A program made the translations under genes and the position numbers. This document shows, piece by piece, positions 1 through 11,560 of a stretch of 64,000 nucleotides of DNA; position 1 is the stretch's first letter, and each line of letters starts with the position of its first letter. The DNA comes from Haemaphysalis longicornis (lineage: Eukaryota; Arthropoda; Arachnida; Ixodida; Ixodidae). The notes beneath the pieces were generated by a model, which saw only the letters and a list, made by a program, of their open reading frames with translations, was not told the origin of the DNA and did no database searches. Location of the stretch: the NCBI GenBank assembly GCA_013339765.2, contig CM023454.1:150756480-150820479 (forward strand), read 5' to 3'.

Positions 1-1217
1 AGCTTTACCTAATGGGAATGCAGTCTCCTCATGACTGGTGAAGGTGGTACAAAAACAAGTCAGCTATTGTCAACACCACCTATAAAAAAGTATCGGTGAT
101 CTTCTAATATTCCTGTGCCTGCACCTTCTGTCGTGTTTTGGGGTGTTTGCAGCACATTATGGCAAATTTTCTTTTTGTCTGCAGTGCAAATTTCGAATGG
201 CACAAGTTGTCGGTATTGACTCATGTTATGCTTTTAAATGGGTTATGTATGGGACCTACATCTTGGCTTTATTCAAAACATAAGGCAGTGGACATCATTG
301 TTACAATATTGTTGTACGAGGAACAACACCTACCACCACTCAGGAATTAGAACATGTATGCAAGGGTAAATTTCACAAACAGGCAGCCAGAATTCAAAGT
401 AGGCATAGTAAACCAGGGAGGGCATCCACGTAGCCATCGGTTCTATTTTTGTGCAAAACGATGAAGCGTGAGCTAATAAAGTTTGCCACAACCAAGCAAC
501 TTGAACCAACTTTAATTGCAGCATCAAATCAGGTTGTCAAAGTTGCTGCTACTCCCTGTTCATTTTTTTCTGCTACTTGTTTTTTTCTTTTGTAAAGTCT
601 GCTATACGATAGATGTCTTTTTTGCAACCACTAAACAGGCGCCGCTTTAAGAAAAAAAAAACGTTTGAACTAAAAGCCCGCAACTTTCTCAATCATAGGA
701 TTTTTTCTCTCAATTTCTCAATTTTCAGGGCTGTCTGTACAAAATAGGGGAGCGCGAACAATTCTGCTTTTGAAGCTGTTTTGCTTGAAAAGTTCCTGAC
801 AGGAACAAATATTCTCAAATTGAATCGCACCCCCAAACCATATTTCTCTTCAAAGGTGCTCTTGGTCGAATTGGTTTATAATATTGACAAAATAATAATA
901 AAGATCGCTACAAAAACAAAATACGAAAAGAAATGAAGACAAGAGCGCCTGTCTCATTCGTTTTTCGCGTACGTTGTTTTTGTAGCGCTCATTGCTCTTC
1001 AGCCCTTTCCCGCTGTCACAAGTTCAGCCCTTACCCGCACATCACAAGTGCATTGCAGCAAATCCTGGTGCCTACAACGGCGCCCTGCAGCAATTGCTGC
1101 CCGTGCAAGCATCACACTCAGGCGCCGAGCGAGCTGACATGAAGGGCGATATCAGACTACACTCGGTAGGCACAGTGAGCTCGACCACATCACATTTCCG
1201 CATTTAAAGGGTGTACG
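1..1217. other. No gene recognised
   Basis: AT-rich sequence with scattered short open frames that show no domain, repeat or splice structure I recognise. I see nothing supportable here. Confidence 0.6.
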
Positions 1218-1454
1218 TGCGTCTTCTTCGAGGTGGCTGACGGCGGTGGCTTCTCTCTTGTGACCAGCGGCGCTCCCGGCCGGCAACTCCCCCCGCTACC
1301 AAGCACCGCTGCCCTTATCTAGCGTGCCCAAAGATGTGCCACGCCCCCCCTCCATCGCACAGTCTTTCTGCCGTGTGTTCCCAGATGGCAGGAGAGGTGG
1401 CGCGCGGCAGTTTGAAACGGCCTAACGTGGGAGCTCACAGGGGAGAATCCCCAC
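1218..1454 (-). repeat. Diverged LTR fragment (same family as the LTRs at 29.5, 32.4 and 36.1 kb)
   Basis: Read on the minus strand, this starts with a TG...GGGATTCTCCCC block and continues with the CACCTCTCCTGCCATCTG and GGGGCGTGGCA words found in the same order in the three other LTR copies. Only the first half of the LTR remains and it is clearly more diverged than the others. It abuts the inverted repeat that begins at 1456. No coding sequence of this element is next to it, so it is a truncated solo LTR. Confidence 0.6.
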
Positions 1455-2049
1455 AAGGGACACTGAAGTGATATGTAAACATTGCGAGATTACTTGCGCA
1501 AATTGTAGTCCGGAGTCCCCAGGCCATGTTTCGACCACCCTGGGCGCGTTTACGCGATTTTATTTAGTAGAAAAATTAATTAGAAAATTCTGTCCTCCTC
1601 TTTTTACGCTCGCCCATTTTCTGCGGCGTTTTCGTGTGACGTCGCGAGGAGCCGAGCTCGCAATTGGCTGCGCTACTGCACGGCTCCCCGGCCTTCAGAC
1701 AGAGTCAGTCGGCCCAGCGTTTCGTCCGCCGGCCGCCGACGGGTCGTCGCAATTCGTTCGCTCAGTTGAAACGAAGCCAGGACACGTTTGTGAATGGAAG
1801 AATGTGCCTTTCTTTACTTGGATAGTTTGTACACTGTATTGACTGTATCTAGCTCCAAGTCAAGGTCGCTTCACACAAGCGCTGCACAAGCGCACATGCG
1901 ACGCTTCGCTGACTGGTACGCCAGTAGGAAAATATAAGGCCTCTTGAAGGCAGGAGAAGAGTCAGCGAAGTCAATATAGGTACTAAGGAAATAAAATCAA
2001 CCGATATTTTTACCGTACAGCGTAAAACTAGGAAGCGGGAAGCACGGTG

Positions 2050-3605
2050 GCGCTACACAGTGGATCAAGCAACTTCGGCCGCAGTGGCGTAGCCTCCTGC
2101 ACCTCATTCGCCGCATCTCCAACACCTTTGGCGGGGCATCGCAGGACGTAGCTCGGCGTTTAGTGCAAAGTGTACTTGTGTCCAAAGCCACATATGGCGC
2201 CATGTGCTATTCCCTCACAAAACACCAGACCCACCAGCTAGAAGTCCTTTACCGGGAAGCGCTTCGAGCTATAACTGGGCTTCCACGACACACAAGGATT
2301 GAGGAGCTCTATCGGTACGCTGGTCTTCCCACTCTTGAAAGCATAATCCAATCCAGGGCAGAGGGGGCGAAAGACCGTCGCAATCTCACTCACCAGGGCC
2401 GCCGCTTACTATGCCATGCCGGTGAGGATTTCGGCACGTCTGTGCCAACCATACATAAGCACATTCCACCTTGGGAGGATGAGCTCATTACTGAGCAACG
2501 GCCAGCACCCACTCCACGTCACCAAGGAACTTACCCATCGCACAGACATGTTCCTTCGGTCACCGCCCCTCCCTTGAACACAGAAGACTCATCAACACTT
2601 TCTGTCTTCGTGGCTGCTTTGTGGCGGCGCCATTTACAAACGGCGGCCCTCGCCGCCGTTGCACGTGTACCTGGCCGTAGACACAAGCCGCACCTTCAAG
2701 ATGACTATACCACCTACCGCCACAGCGCTGGAGCTTCGCGCCATCGACGAGGGGGTCCAGCTGGCTGTACGCCTACTGGCAGCTGATCCCCAAACGTACA
2801 GAAACCTCAGCATATTTACGGACAGCGCAGAGGCTTTACGTTATCTCATTGGACCACCCAGACGGCACTCAGTCGCTCATAACATTAAACGTTCCTGTGC
2901 AACGTTGCGACTGCGCACTGGCATTACCGTGACCGTTCGCCTGACACCCGGGCACGCAAGAGCCCTCGGTAGTGAGTGGGCCCATCAGCTGGCGAGCGAG
3001 GCTTGTCGAAATTTCCGCCCGCAGCTTGACGGCTCCCGCACTGAGGAGTTCTGCTTTGATCCCGATGGCGAACGCCGCTGCCGCAAACAGCGCCGCCGAC
3101 AGGAGATCCTTTCAACAGTGCCCATCAACCCGGACCCAGTGCCTCCTGGGCTTAGCCGCGCTGCACATGTCTTCCTGAACCGTGCGCGCTCCGGATACGC
3201 TTTAACAGATGACGTCGTGGCCATGTGGAGGCACGCCTCGAATAGAACAATGAGGAGCGGCAATTCAACGGCAGCAGCTTCCGAAGACCTTTCATCTGCG
3301 GTGGCATCACCATCCGACCCTTCGTACGTCTGCTACGCATGTGGGCAGTCACTGAAGCCAACCATACATCACCTTGTATGGGACTGCATAGGTCTCGTAG
3401 GGCCACGTGAGACCAATCGGCCTGCCTGGGTACTCGCTTACGAGGACTGGATCCGTCCGAAGGGCCGCATCAAACAGACTTTATCCGCGCTTTGGCGGTT
3501 CGTTCTGGACTCCTACATGTTGGGACACTATTGAGGCCTTCATCTCCCCTCCCTCCTCTTCCCCATGTGGCCTGGAGCCATCCCTTTTAATAAATGTTCG
3601 TTGTT
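2050..3605 (+). pseudogene. LINE ORF2 3' end (I/R1-type with RNase H), 5'-truncated and frameshifted
   Basis: The first frame (about 2050-2640) is a reverse-transcriptase thumb/linker with SKATYGAMCYSL and REALRAITGLPRHTRIEELY. The frame then shifts by one near 2630-2660. The second frame (to 3534) carries a degenerate RNase H domain (ALELRAIDEGVQLA, FTDSAEALRYL, VRLTPGHARALGSEWAHQLA) and a C-terminal CCHC-like motif (CYACGQ...HHLVWDC). An AATAAA signal lies near 3590 before a T-rich tail. The 5' truncation and frame shift make it a dead copy. The clade is inferred from the RNase H domain plus the CCHC tail. Confidence 0.8.
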
Positions 3606-3851
3606 GTTGCACTTTTTTTGCGCTGGGCGAACAAGCACAGCGGTCAGCAGCACGACTACGCATCTGCGAACGCTTTTCCGTCTACGAAATGCAATTGCTA
3701 GACGTGAGCTATTGTGGAAACTCGGGCGACGCTTACTGCACGAGCGCAATACAACAAATAGTCACCTAAGCTGCTCGAAATGCCAAAACTAAATAAAAGT
3801 GTTAATTGGTTGTACAATATATACCCTATATTACCAAGGCCAGCGGACCCC

Positions 3852-3935
3852 GCCCCGTGGCCGAGTGGCTTGGCGCGCTAGGTATGTCTCCGCGAGTATT
3901 TTTGCAAGTCACGAGTTCGAATCCCTGCGGATACG
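3852..3935 (+). repeat. tRNA-like sequence (probable SINE head)
   Basis: A box A-like TGGCCGAGTGG is followed about 50 nt later by a box B-like GAGTTCGAATCCC, then a T-run. The two ends do not form a seven-pair acceptor stem, so I do not call a functional tRNA. A degraded tRNA gene is the alternative. Confidence 0.4.
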
Positions 3936-5022
3936 TGCTTTTTTTTGTAAGTTAACTTTTTCGTTTTCCGCCGATGTTTTCTATATTGAGTTCACCTTTT
4001 TTTGGGCCGCAACGTTCATGGCTCCACGAACTAGTTCACAAAACGCACGCAGGCTGGCACTGGCGCGCTAGCGAGTTCTCGTTGGCGTGCTGTTGCCATA
4101 AGCACCGACTGCTTGGAGGCAGTGGGCACAGGCCAGAATGAACAGACCCTTGGCCTGGTGCGAACACGCTTTTTACGATACGGGCATGAGGGAGGCAAGC
4201 TCCAAATATGGGGGAAAAGCGCATGACATTTGGGCGTCTGCGGGTACGCGGAGGGCGTTCATGCACTGCGTAGGTCTCGGCTAGTGAATGCTACGATTCC
4301 AAGCCGTCCTGGGAGGCTTATCTTTATGCATTTTTACAGCTGACAACATGGCAGAAGCGCGGTACGATGATTACTGAGTTATTGAGAATGCCCATCCAAC
4401 AACGCCACCGGTTGTGTTTTACAGAACCGAAACCGAAACCGAAACTTGTTTGGTTGCTCACCTTGGGCATCGTCCAATCACGGTGCTCGCTCCTCCCAAC
4501 CTCACAGCTTTAGTTGGTGCGGCCGCTGCAAACCGCGCATGGTAGTTTTTCTTCTTTCGCGCTTTGTAAAATAATTACCGATTTGTCAACCGGATAAACG
4601 ATGAAAAGTGTGCTAATTCGAGCCAGTCTACGCAGTGCAAGCAAAAACGGGAGCTTGACAAATTCACTTCAGTGTCCCTTTAACCTGTACCGCATCACCG
4701 CATTTCACAGCTAACACAATCCGCCCAGCTTGACGCCCCGATGCACAAAATCATTTCCCCATCACTGAATTCGCTACATCACAACACAGCATATCTTCGT
4801 GTGGTGAACTCTGCGGCGTGTTTATGCACGTTGCTGCTGATGGCAACATGTCGTCCCATGCTTGTAGGATAGGGAGCGCAGAACTAGTGGTGACAGACTT
4901 CGGATCGGTGTCATCTTGTCGCCGTTTCGCCGGCGAGGGCTCAGCACGCCGCCTCACCCTGAGCTGGCTCAGGGAAGCAGACAATTCCAAGACGAGTGTT
5001 AACAGCTCGACGGTGTACTTAC

Positions 5023-5143
5023 TCGATTTAAGTAACCGGCCACGACAACGTATCACGCGAATAGCGTCTACATTGAGAGAAACCAAGTTACCAACTCCGA
5101 CGCCAAACGCCGAAGCGACCGTACCACAAAAACAAACGCACAA
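5023..5143 (-). CDS. Candidate coding first exon, divergent from the CpG promoter block (unrecognised)
   Basis: The minus-strand frame begins with ATG at 5143 and encodes about 40 residues starting MCVCFCGTVASAFGVGVGN, with a hydrophobic first third. It ends at a strong splice donor (CGA|GTAAGT; GTAAGT is the complement of 5022-5017). It lies just upstream of a block rich in promoter motifs. I do not recognise the protein. A short open frame beside a good donor can occur by chance. Confidence 0.3.
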
Positions 5144-5152
5144 AACAATCGG

Positions 5153-5316
5153 GTCAAATTATAAAGGAAGTGACGAAAACGTCTTTGCCACGTGACTTTT
5201 AACAGTGACGTCATGACCCCGACCTGTTGTTGGCCGGACACAGCGCCCAGCGGAAGTGGCCACCTAACCTACCGCCATTGTTTCCACCTACTCCAAGCTT
5301 TAAAAACCTTGGCCAG
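5153..5316. promoter_or_regulatory. CpG-type promoter block with non-coding first exon and splice donor
   Basis: Within 170 bp there are an E-box CACGTG (5189-5194), a perfect CRE TGACGTCA (5206-5213), an ETS-type CGGAAGTG (5251-5258) and a YY1-like CCGCCATTG (5272-5280). About 35 bp on is a consensus splice donor, CCAG|GTAAGT (GTAAGT at 5317-5322). The order of CRE, ETS and YY1 sites followed by a short exon and donor is typical of TATA-less housekeeping promoters. With the minus-strand exon candidate it could be bidirectional. No downstream exon is recognised. Confidence 0.45.
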
Positions 5317-5322
5317 GTAAGT

Positions 5323-6040
5323 TTTCAGGATTGATAACCATGCCCATCTGATTTCCCAGCAGAATTTATGCTTGGATTTGCGACCGGATGCTAGCGCTCG
5401 AAAAAAGTGTACACAAGACTAGGATAGCTAGTATCAATCATAGAATGAAAGAATCTAACACGCTACGCATCGTATAGGCATTTCTAGTAATCCGGGTAAT
5501 GCACGCAGCTCCGTACCTCCGGCTACAGCGGGCAGAGGCAATTAGAATCGACGCTACCCGCCACAGAGTCTGAAAGTGGGCCATCGGTCCCCACTAAACA
5601 CGTCTTCCGAGATATTTGAGGCCCTGGACCTGACAAATGCTTTCGACGAGCTTGTCGAGGCTCAACGGTAGGGAACTCGTACGGCTGTACCGCACAACGG
5701 GGCGGCACACACTCGACTCGCTGGGTATTGCTCACGCCCACAGCGCGCCTGCTAGTTTCGGGATCCCGTCAACGATAAAGGAAAAGCTTTACATATCCCG
5801 CTCCCGTGTAACATGCATCCTCTACATAACAAGGACGGGCCCGTGCCCTGCAAAAACGCTATGCACTCGCCAACGTAGCCATCAAATGTATCTATGGACA
5901 GCAAACTGTACTTGGATGGCATCTTCTCGGTGCGCTAATCTCCATTAGGCTTTCCTTCCGCCGTGCCACACGCGCCATGCTTCCCAGCTCGCACTTGGAG
6001 CGTAACGTTTTCTTCCGGTATCTGCCACGAGACCCCTGTA
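5323..6040. other. No gene recognised
   Basis: If the donor at 5317 is real, this is the start of an intron. The short open frames have no recognisable content. Confidence 0.5.
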
Positions 6041-6482
6041 TCTTTTGAATTCAGAGCATTTCTTTAGCTCACATGTAGCGTCCGCCGTCCGTCCGCAACA
6101 GCTCAGCGCGCAGGTGCGCCCTCTCCCCCACTCCTCCTCTCCCGCATCACGCTACCCTCCTCGCTCTCAACAACAGGTCCGCACCCCTCCCCCTACACTA
6201 TGTAAAAAAATAATACTTATCGGCGCCTGGTTTCGATCCCACTATCCTGCGGGCGGAACGCAAGGTACAGGGTGCTCTACCCACTGCGCCACAAAGCCGA
6301 CACAGATTCAAAGGCTACGAACGCGCCTTATATCCTTGACTCATTCAAACTACATTGAAGAAGCTGCTGATACAATGCATTCACTATCACGAACTCCCCA
6401 AACACTAAACGTTAACGCAATACACCCACCCCCTATGCGACGCATTTACTCGAGTCCCCCTCGCGGGGAGATGGGCCCAATT
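6041..6482 (-). repeat. tRNA-headed repeat family, copy 1
   Basis: The minus strand at about 6300-6221 reads as a tRNA-like head, with box A TGGCGCAGTGGGTAGAGC and box B GGGATCGAAACC. The flanks match the copies at 7.4, 14.2 and 35.0 kb: a TGCAGAGCATT-like left edge, the motif TTATATCCTTGACTCATTCA after the head, and a right edge with the short palindrome CCCCTCGCGGGGAG. A tRNA-derived SINE or a SINE-carrying MITE is likely. Confidence 0.6.
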
Positions 6483-6493
6483 TTTCTTCTATG

Positions 6494-6771
6494 TTACTCT
6501 CCACATCCTCTTTTTTCTTCGCTGTTTTGCACGACGCGCAGTGCTGATTGTGCCTGTTCTATCGGTTCTTCCAATTCTCTTTTTTCTGCCCCAAATTTTT
6601 CCAGCTCTTTCCGGATCTCTTCTTCGATTATGCGAAATGCCTGCTCTTTGTTCAAGCGCAGCGTTTGAACTAGCGATAGCACGTTTTCCCAATCCATTGT
6701 TCTAAGTTGGCGAGATACGTAACAGGGTAAATCGTGGCAGTTGCTATGCCAAGATCCTGGCAGGCTCGCCA
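6494..6771 (-). pseudogene. Gypsy-type gag start with primer-binding site (5' fragment of an LTR element)
   Basis: On the minus strand a PBS-like TGGCGAGCCTGCCAGGATC (6771-6753) precedes an ATG at 6697. That opens a frame beginning MDWENVLSLVQTL and running into a charged coiled coil (EEEIRKELEKFGAEKRELEE). An acidic, coiled-coil gag N-terminus just downstream of a PBS is the usual Gypsy layout. The frame is cut off near 6490 by the neighbouring repeat. The rest of gag and all of pol are absent. Confidence 0.45.
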
Positions 6772-7410
6772 ATTATTTTGTCAAACGTCCCGACCGGCAG
6801 ATAATAGGAAACGGGAAACGCGGGCATGCTTGGCAAAACACTTTATAACACAAAAAAAGTCGAAACAACACATGGGTAATGAAAACCACACGCCCTAACA
6901 AACTACCAAACTCTCGACCACCAAATATATAATGTCCTTAGACTACTCTGCCTTACCGACTCACAGTGTCCTAAGAAAATGTTGGCTACAAACGAGGCTT
7001 ACGTCATTCATGGGTGTAGACGTTTGCAAATCGCAGCGAGGTGGCGAAGAGTTGGTGCCCGCATGCTGTCGTCATGATGTTGGGGAACGGGCGTAGTGCC
7101 ACTGGGTTCGGGAGCGTCGCCGTTGTGGGGGACGCCGTAGCAGAGGACGACGGTTCGATGCCGCTTCCGGAATTCACACGCTCGTCGCCGTTGGAGCCGC
7201 CAAGGCGTCGGTTGGCGGTGCGTCAGGTGACTGGGCGCCGGCCAGTCGCCGGCGCCGGCGTCGGGCGCCGGCCTGCTCCCGTCGAGGCTTGTCTAGCGAC
7301 ATCCGTGCCTTCGCTTGCGCCACCCCACGCTTCGCTCATCGGGAAGCCGGTGTCTTCACGCCGCACCTGCTTATTGTTGTCGTTGCCCCTTTAGATATGG
7401 CACCTACCAA
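6772..7410 (-). repeat. Probable 5' LTR of the gag fragment
   Basis: This stretch sits immediately upstream (minus sense) of the PBS, where the LTR should be. It has an AT-rich part near the PBS and a GC-rich distal part (7040-7400). No second LTR copy lies in the window, so I cannot fix its outer edge and call it by position only. Confidence 0.3.
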
Positions 7411-7439
7411 ATCAGGGGATCGGCCTCAATCTCCCTTCT

Positions 7440-7735
7440 TCCTTTTTAAATGCGGAGCATTCCTTAGGCTCGCCTGGTCCTCCGTCGTTGATGGCGGCGC
7501 CGTACACACACTCACTGCGCATGCGCAACTCTCCTCCTTACACCCACAGCTCCGCGATACTACACTATAAAAAAAAGAAATACTTAGCGGCGCCCGGGTT
7601 CGATCCCACAACGGGAGGTACGCGGTGCTCTTCCCACTACGCTACAAACCCGGGACAGGAGCAAGTGCTACGAACGTGCCTTATGTCGTTGACTCATTCA
7701 AACTACTTCAAGAAGCTACTGATACAACGAAGGCA
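7440..7735 (-). repeat. tRNA-headed repeat family, copy 2
   Basis: The left edge TTTTTAAATGCGGAGCATT is followed by a minus-strand tRNA-like head at 7656-7586 (box B GGGATCGAACCCG) and the family motif GTTGACTCATTCAAACTACT. The right part is shortened compared with copies 1 and 3. Confidence 0.55.
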
Positions 7736-8012
7736 CGCGAAGCTGAATGTCAACGGGAACGACGAACTGAAAACTTTAGAGGGGGATGCTGAATTTCCCG
7801 TGGGAAAGCTGTGGCGGGAAGCGCCACGCGCCTTGCAGCTCAACCAGCCCCGTCCGCAGCGCCTCTGATGCTGATTGTGGCAGGATGCCCATAGGGATTG
7901 GCCAACCAAAGAATCCATCACGAGATAGGTTCGCGTTCAACCACCGTCGTTATCTTCCCGTAGGGGAACCGCCGAAGAAGAAGAAGAATGAGAAGACAAA
8001 GCTGCGGAGGGC

Positions 8013-8330
8013 ATGTACATTGATCTCAGCCGGTGCACCAATGTGAACAACCTTTACCTCACCAAAGCTGACGGAGGCTACCGATTCTACCACAGAGACA
8101 ACATCGACAATAACATGATGGACGAGTTTCGGCTCCTCGAGAACCACCGCCTACTCACCGTAACACAACAGCACTTGCGTGCCTTTGCCACCGGTGTGGA
8201 CCCGGACGCGGAATTCCCTCTAGCGCTAGTAAAAAGCAGATCACTCAACATAACGGCAACACAATGGAACCACACGGAACCGCCACGATGCTTCGCACCC
8301 TCATCAGGGTTCCCCTCGGGAAGATGGTGC
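8013..8330 (+). CDS. Unrecognised open frame with protein-like composition
   Basis: A frame of about 105 residues begins MYIDLSRCTNVNNLYLTKA and continues with GGYRFYHRDNIDNNMMDEF and QQHLRAFATGV. Its composition is balanced and unlike the low-complexity shadows around it. I recognise no domain. It precedes a LINE 3' end, so it may be an unfamiliar transposon part or a host exon. It lacks an obvious donor or poly(A) signal of its own. Confidence 0.2.
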
Positions 8331-8399
8331 AATTTTTTCTTCTTCGAACTCCTTTCGTGGGGCGTCATTGCGGGGATTTGTCTTGATTTATGACACTAG

Positions 8400-8612
8400 A
8401 CCCCATGTTATGCCACTGCCAGCAGGCAATCACGAATGGCCGCACAATCATTAACGCTGAGCAGTGGGAGAACGTGGTGCTCTGCTACCGCCCTAAAGAT
8501 CAACCCTGGGCCGTCCATCTGGCTGAGGGCGCTGCCAGAGCCCAAGGGCGCACGGCCGACCACTACGCACTAGAGTTGGCAAACAGAATAAAGTTTGTTC
8601 TCTCTTGCTCTT
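8400..8612 (+). pseudogene. LINE 3'-terminal fragment
   Basis: The frame contains INAEQWENVVL followed by WAVHLAEGAARAQG. This matches in layout the C-terminal tail of the LINE at 14.1 kb (PNPEQWECALTSSDLQEQL). It ends just before AATAAAG near 8590. Only the last 60 or so codons and the 3' tail of an ORF2 remain. Confidence 0.6.
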
Positions 8613-10020
8613 CACTCAGGAGGCCTCGCAGACTAGACCAGTTTTCCCCACATATCTCGTCTAGCACTCTCGCGCTAAAAGTTACGAAAATTCCTGTGCA
8701 ATTGTTGGCAATATTTGAAGCATTCTTATGGTATAGGTTAGTGCGTGGATAATAGCCATGCGAAGTCAGGCACTGAAACACACGCATAACAGTGACTCAG
8801 CGCACAGAATAAAGACTGCAAACCATTAGTTACGGTTGATGTGAATATTCTCAAAATGTGGGCTTCGATTTCGCCAACTGAGTGCCAGGTTAATAAATCA
8901 TACCATCACAAACAAACAAAAATGGCAGGCACCAGGGCTGTTTTAAGTTTAGATTATGTTTCAGCTCAGAATAGGAAAAGGGCCCCGAGTCCACCAGCGG
9001 CCGACGTAAGCTCCACGAACGATGGACATTGTTTTTATTTTGGGCGGAAGTTGAAACACCCGTGTATTGCGGATTAGGAGCGTATTTAGATTCGTCTGTA
9101 TAAATGATATTGTATAAGTAGCTTAAGCAACTCTTCACAAATAATGCAGCATTCAATGGCTACTCAAGGTATTAAGAAAGTAGATAATATACATGGCGAG
9201 AGAGTCTGCCGGGCTTTTCTCGTAAGCTGGTCTTGACCGGTGGGAAATATTCCGTATTAAGTTCTGCGAAGTGACTATCCTGCTTTTGTCATAACATTTT
9301 ATGCTCAGTTATGATGACCAGTGTTTTTACCGTCGTTAAAATTTTTGCAAGCTAGTTCCTGTCATTTGGAGGACACTTCTGTCCTCGTTACAGTGTCTGC
9401 TTACATCGCTTTGGCGCACTATAGGAAGAAAATTGCCTGAAAGAGCCGTAATCCTTCCCCTAGGGGCACGTTAATTAATCCTTTTGAGACAAGCCGTCCT
9501 CGTCGGCTTTTTCCCTCTCGCGGCTTCTGCCTCTTGAAGTGCACCTTCTTGAAGGTATCCTTATTTTTTAGTGCCTCAAATTGCACCTGACAACTTCACG
9601 GACACCTTGAGCCTGATATTTGCATCGGTTGCATAACGTCCCGCTCTTACTTTTCCCAATACATTGTTCACTAGACAGCAGTGTGCGTGAGAAAGAAGTT
9701 ACGGTAACTAAATATTTTCTCTTCTATGAGGGCTTAGTATTTTACAACTGTGTTATTCGGAACAAACCACAGTAAACACTTCCGCCCTCAGTGAATTCTT
9801 CTTTAGTAAATACTTCAATGAATATTTCCGTAGACTTATTTAAACTTATTAGACTTATTTAAATGAACCCAGACGTGAATTTCAAACGCGCTAAGCAGGA
9901 AAGCAACAATCTTATTGGCCACAGTGCATGGCCAACTTGAGGTTACAAAACAAGACGGAGAAATTGTGCTCTTGAAAATATTACTGCTTAAACCTTAGAT
10001 ATTAAACCTCGGAGCAGCAA
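8613..10020. other. No gene recognised
   Basis: AT-rich, with a local TTATTTAAA direct repetition near 9840. No domain, SINE or inverted-repeat end was found. Confidence 0.6.
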
Positions 10021-10224
10021 AATTTTTGTGAGGGTTTCGAGTCGTGCACAAGGTCAGCGCTTGTCGGTTTGTACTACTCATCTTTTCATTACGCGCGATA
10101 CGACCGGTCATCGCCAAGCCTCCATTTCTTCTTCAGACTTCACCCGAAGGACATGCCCTGATGGAAAGATCGCTTCAAACATCAGCTGGTTCGCGTCCCA
10201 GGGGTCCCAGGCCGGACATCGGTA

Positions 10225-11008
10225 ATGAGCTGCTCAATCTTCATTCTGGTTAAAGCCCTCTTCAACCCTGTTCGCAGCTTCATGAAAGCACTCTCCGATA
10301 TCGTGCTTCGTGAGGCGATCGGAAGTTGGGTCACAAAAATCGCCGCTTTTCACAATCACCGCATTAGGAATGTTGCGCTCACAGCTTGCACTCCATCAGG
10401 TCCTGTTCGGGGTGCTGCTTGGCCTTTCCCGTTGTACGTCGCCGGCACCTTCGTTTGGGCCTCGCCTGAGCTAACGCTGCCACGCCAGACTGTTCGAGAA
10501 CAGCGAGCCACTACCTTCAAAAAGCGGCCCGGATCCATCGGATGTCCTGCTGCCAAACCTGGAAAATTTTCGTCCCCTAAGTTGGCAACCTGGAACCACG
10601 TCAGCTGACCTGGCTGCATATAATCAAGCACCCTGCTTAGACAGTTTAGGCCCCGCCCCCGCATTAGGAATGTTACGCTCACTGCTACAGGTTAGTTACC
10701 TTCAAGCCTCATGTTACCGTAGCAGCAATCCTTGTCTCGTTGCTGTGTCGTGGCCCCCCGACATGTCCAACGGTATCAAGCGGTTTGCGCGAGCAGCAGT
10801 GTATTTATGGCGCATGCTATTGCTTGGAGGGGACATTGAAGTTAATCCAGGTCTCATGGCTAAAGCGCAAGAAGAAAAACTGGACATGGTATCCAATGCC
10901 GTACAACGATTGCAAACAAGAAATACTAACATGCTAGAATCTGTGAACAAAGTGTTACACATGCATATTGTACTAAAAAACGATCTCGATTCACTAACGA
11001 ATCGTATG
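10225..11008 (+). mobile_element. CR1-like LINE 5' end: UTR repeats, ORF1 start with 2A-like motif
   Basis: Two copies of the 5' UTR word GCATTAGGAATGTT(G/A)CGCTCAC lie exactly 300 bp apart (10361 and 10661). ORF1 follows with a hydrophobic leader and LLLGGDIEVNPGL at 10817-10855. This is a 2A-like motif whose last residue is Leu instead of Pro. A heptad-like coiled coil follows (EEKLDMVSNAVQRLQTRN, LKNDLDSLTNRM). The element is cut at about 11008 by an antisense Gypsy fragment, so the rest of ORF1 and all of ORF2 are missing. The same arrangement is seen in the LINEs at 17.5 kb (minus) and 57 kb. Confidence 0.65.
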
Positions 11009-11560
11009 TCGGACGTGAACTCCGAGACGTATGCTAGTTGACGCACCTCTCGTGGATTGTAGAAAGTGTCAGGGCGGTTCAAGGTGAACGTGAGCGGGTT
11101 GTGATCGGTGAAGATGGTGAACGTGCGTCCTTCGAGGTGATGTTAGAATTGGAGAACAGCGAGGTACATGGCTAACAGTTCGCGACCAAAAACGCTATAT
11201 CGTGTCTGAGCTGGAGTCATGCGCTTGGGGAAAAGCGCTAGCGGTGTCCATGCATCTTTAACACGCAGCTGAAGGACAGCTCCGATGGCAGAACTTGACG
11301 CGTCGGTCATGAGTCCCAAACGAAAACTCGGATTCGGATGAGCCAGCAGTGCAGCGTCGGCGAGAGCGCGTTTGATGGCTCGAAATGCACTGTCAGCTTC
11401 AGCGCCCCAATGAGCGTTTGGTGGAAAGCAGCCTGTCGAAAGGTTCGAGCAGCGTGGCACAGTTCCTAATAAAGCGGCGGTAGAAATTTACCAGTCCTAG
11501 GAACTGGCGCAGCTTCGTCACCGACACTCCCTTTTGGAAAAACCAATACTGCTAGTTTAA
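11009..11560 (-). pseudogene. Gypsy pol fragment (RT thumb to RNase H)
   Basis: The minus-strand frame holds an RNase H-like block (LGLMTDASSSAIGAVLQL, TPAQTRYSVFGRELLAMYLA). After a frame shift it gives FTDHNPLTF and the tether-region motif YNPREVRQLAYVSEFTSDI. This order is RT connection, RNase H, then the region before integrase, as in Gypsy elements. No LTR, protease or integrase accompanies it. The left end joins the LINE ORF1 fragment in opposite orientation. Confidence 0.7.

Larger units (their letters stand above)
1456..4679. mobile_element. TTAA-type inverted-repeat pair enclosing a LINE fragment
   Basis: The left end AGGGACACTGAAGTGA at 1456 is repeated in inverted orientation at 4679. 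The right end is followed directly by TTAA (4680-4683), the target of piggyBac-like elements. The left TTAA is missing because the end abuts an LTR fragment. Beyond about 16 bp the two arms do not match. The 3.2-kb interior is dominated by a LINE tail, so this is either a MITE enlarged by a nested insertion or two ends of separate copies. No transposase is visible. Confidence 0.4.

Noticed and set aside
1468..1842. 124-codon plus-strand frame
   Set aside because: Lies in the inverted-repeat element, has no recognisable motif, and its C-terminus is low-quality in composition.
4425..4446. (CCGAAA)3 as a telomere-like repeat
   Set aside because: Only about three units and not the TTAGG arthropod telomere motif. 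Treated as simple sequence.
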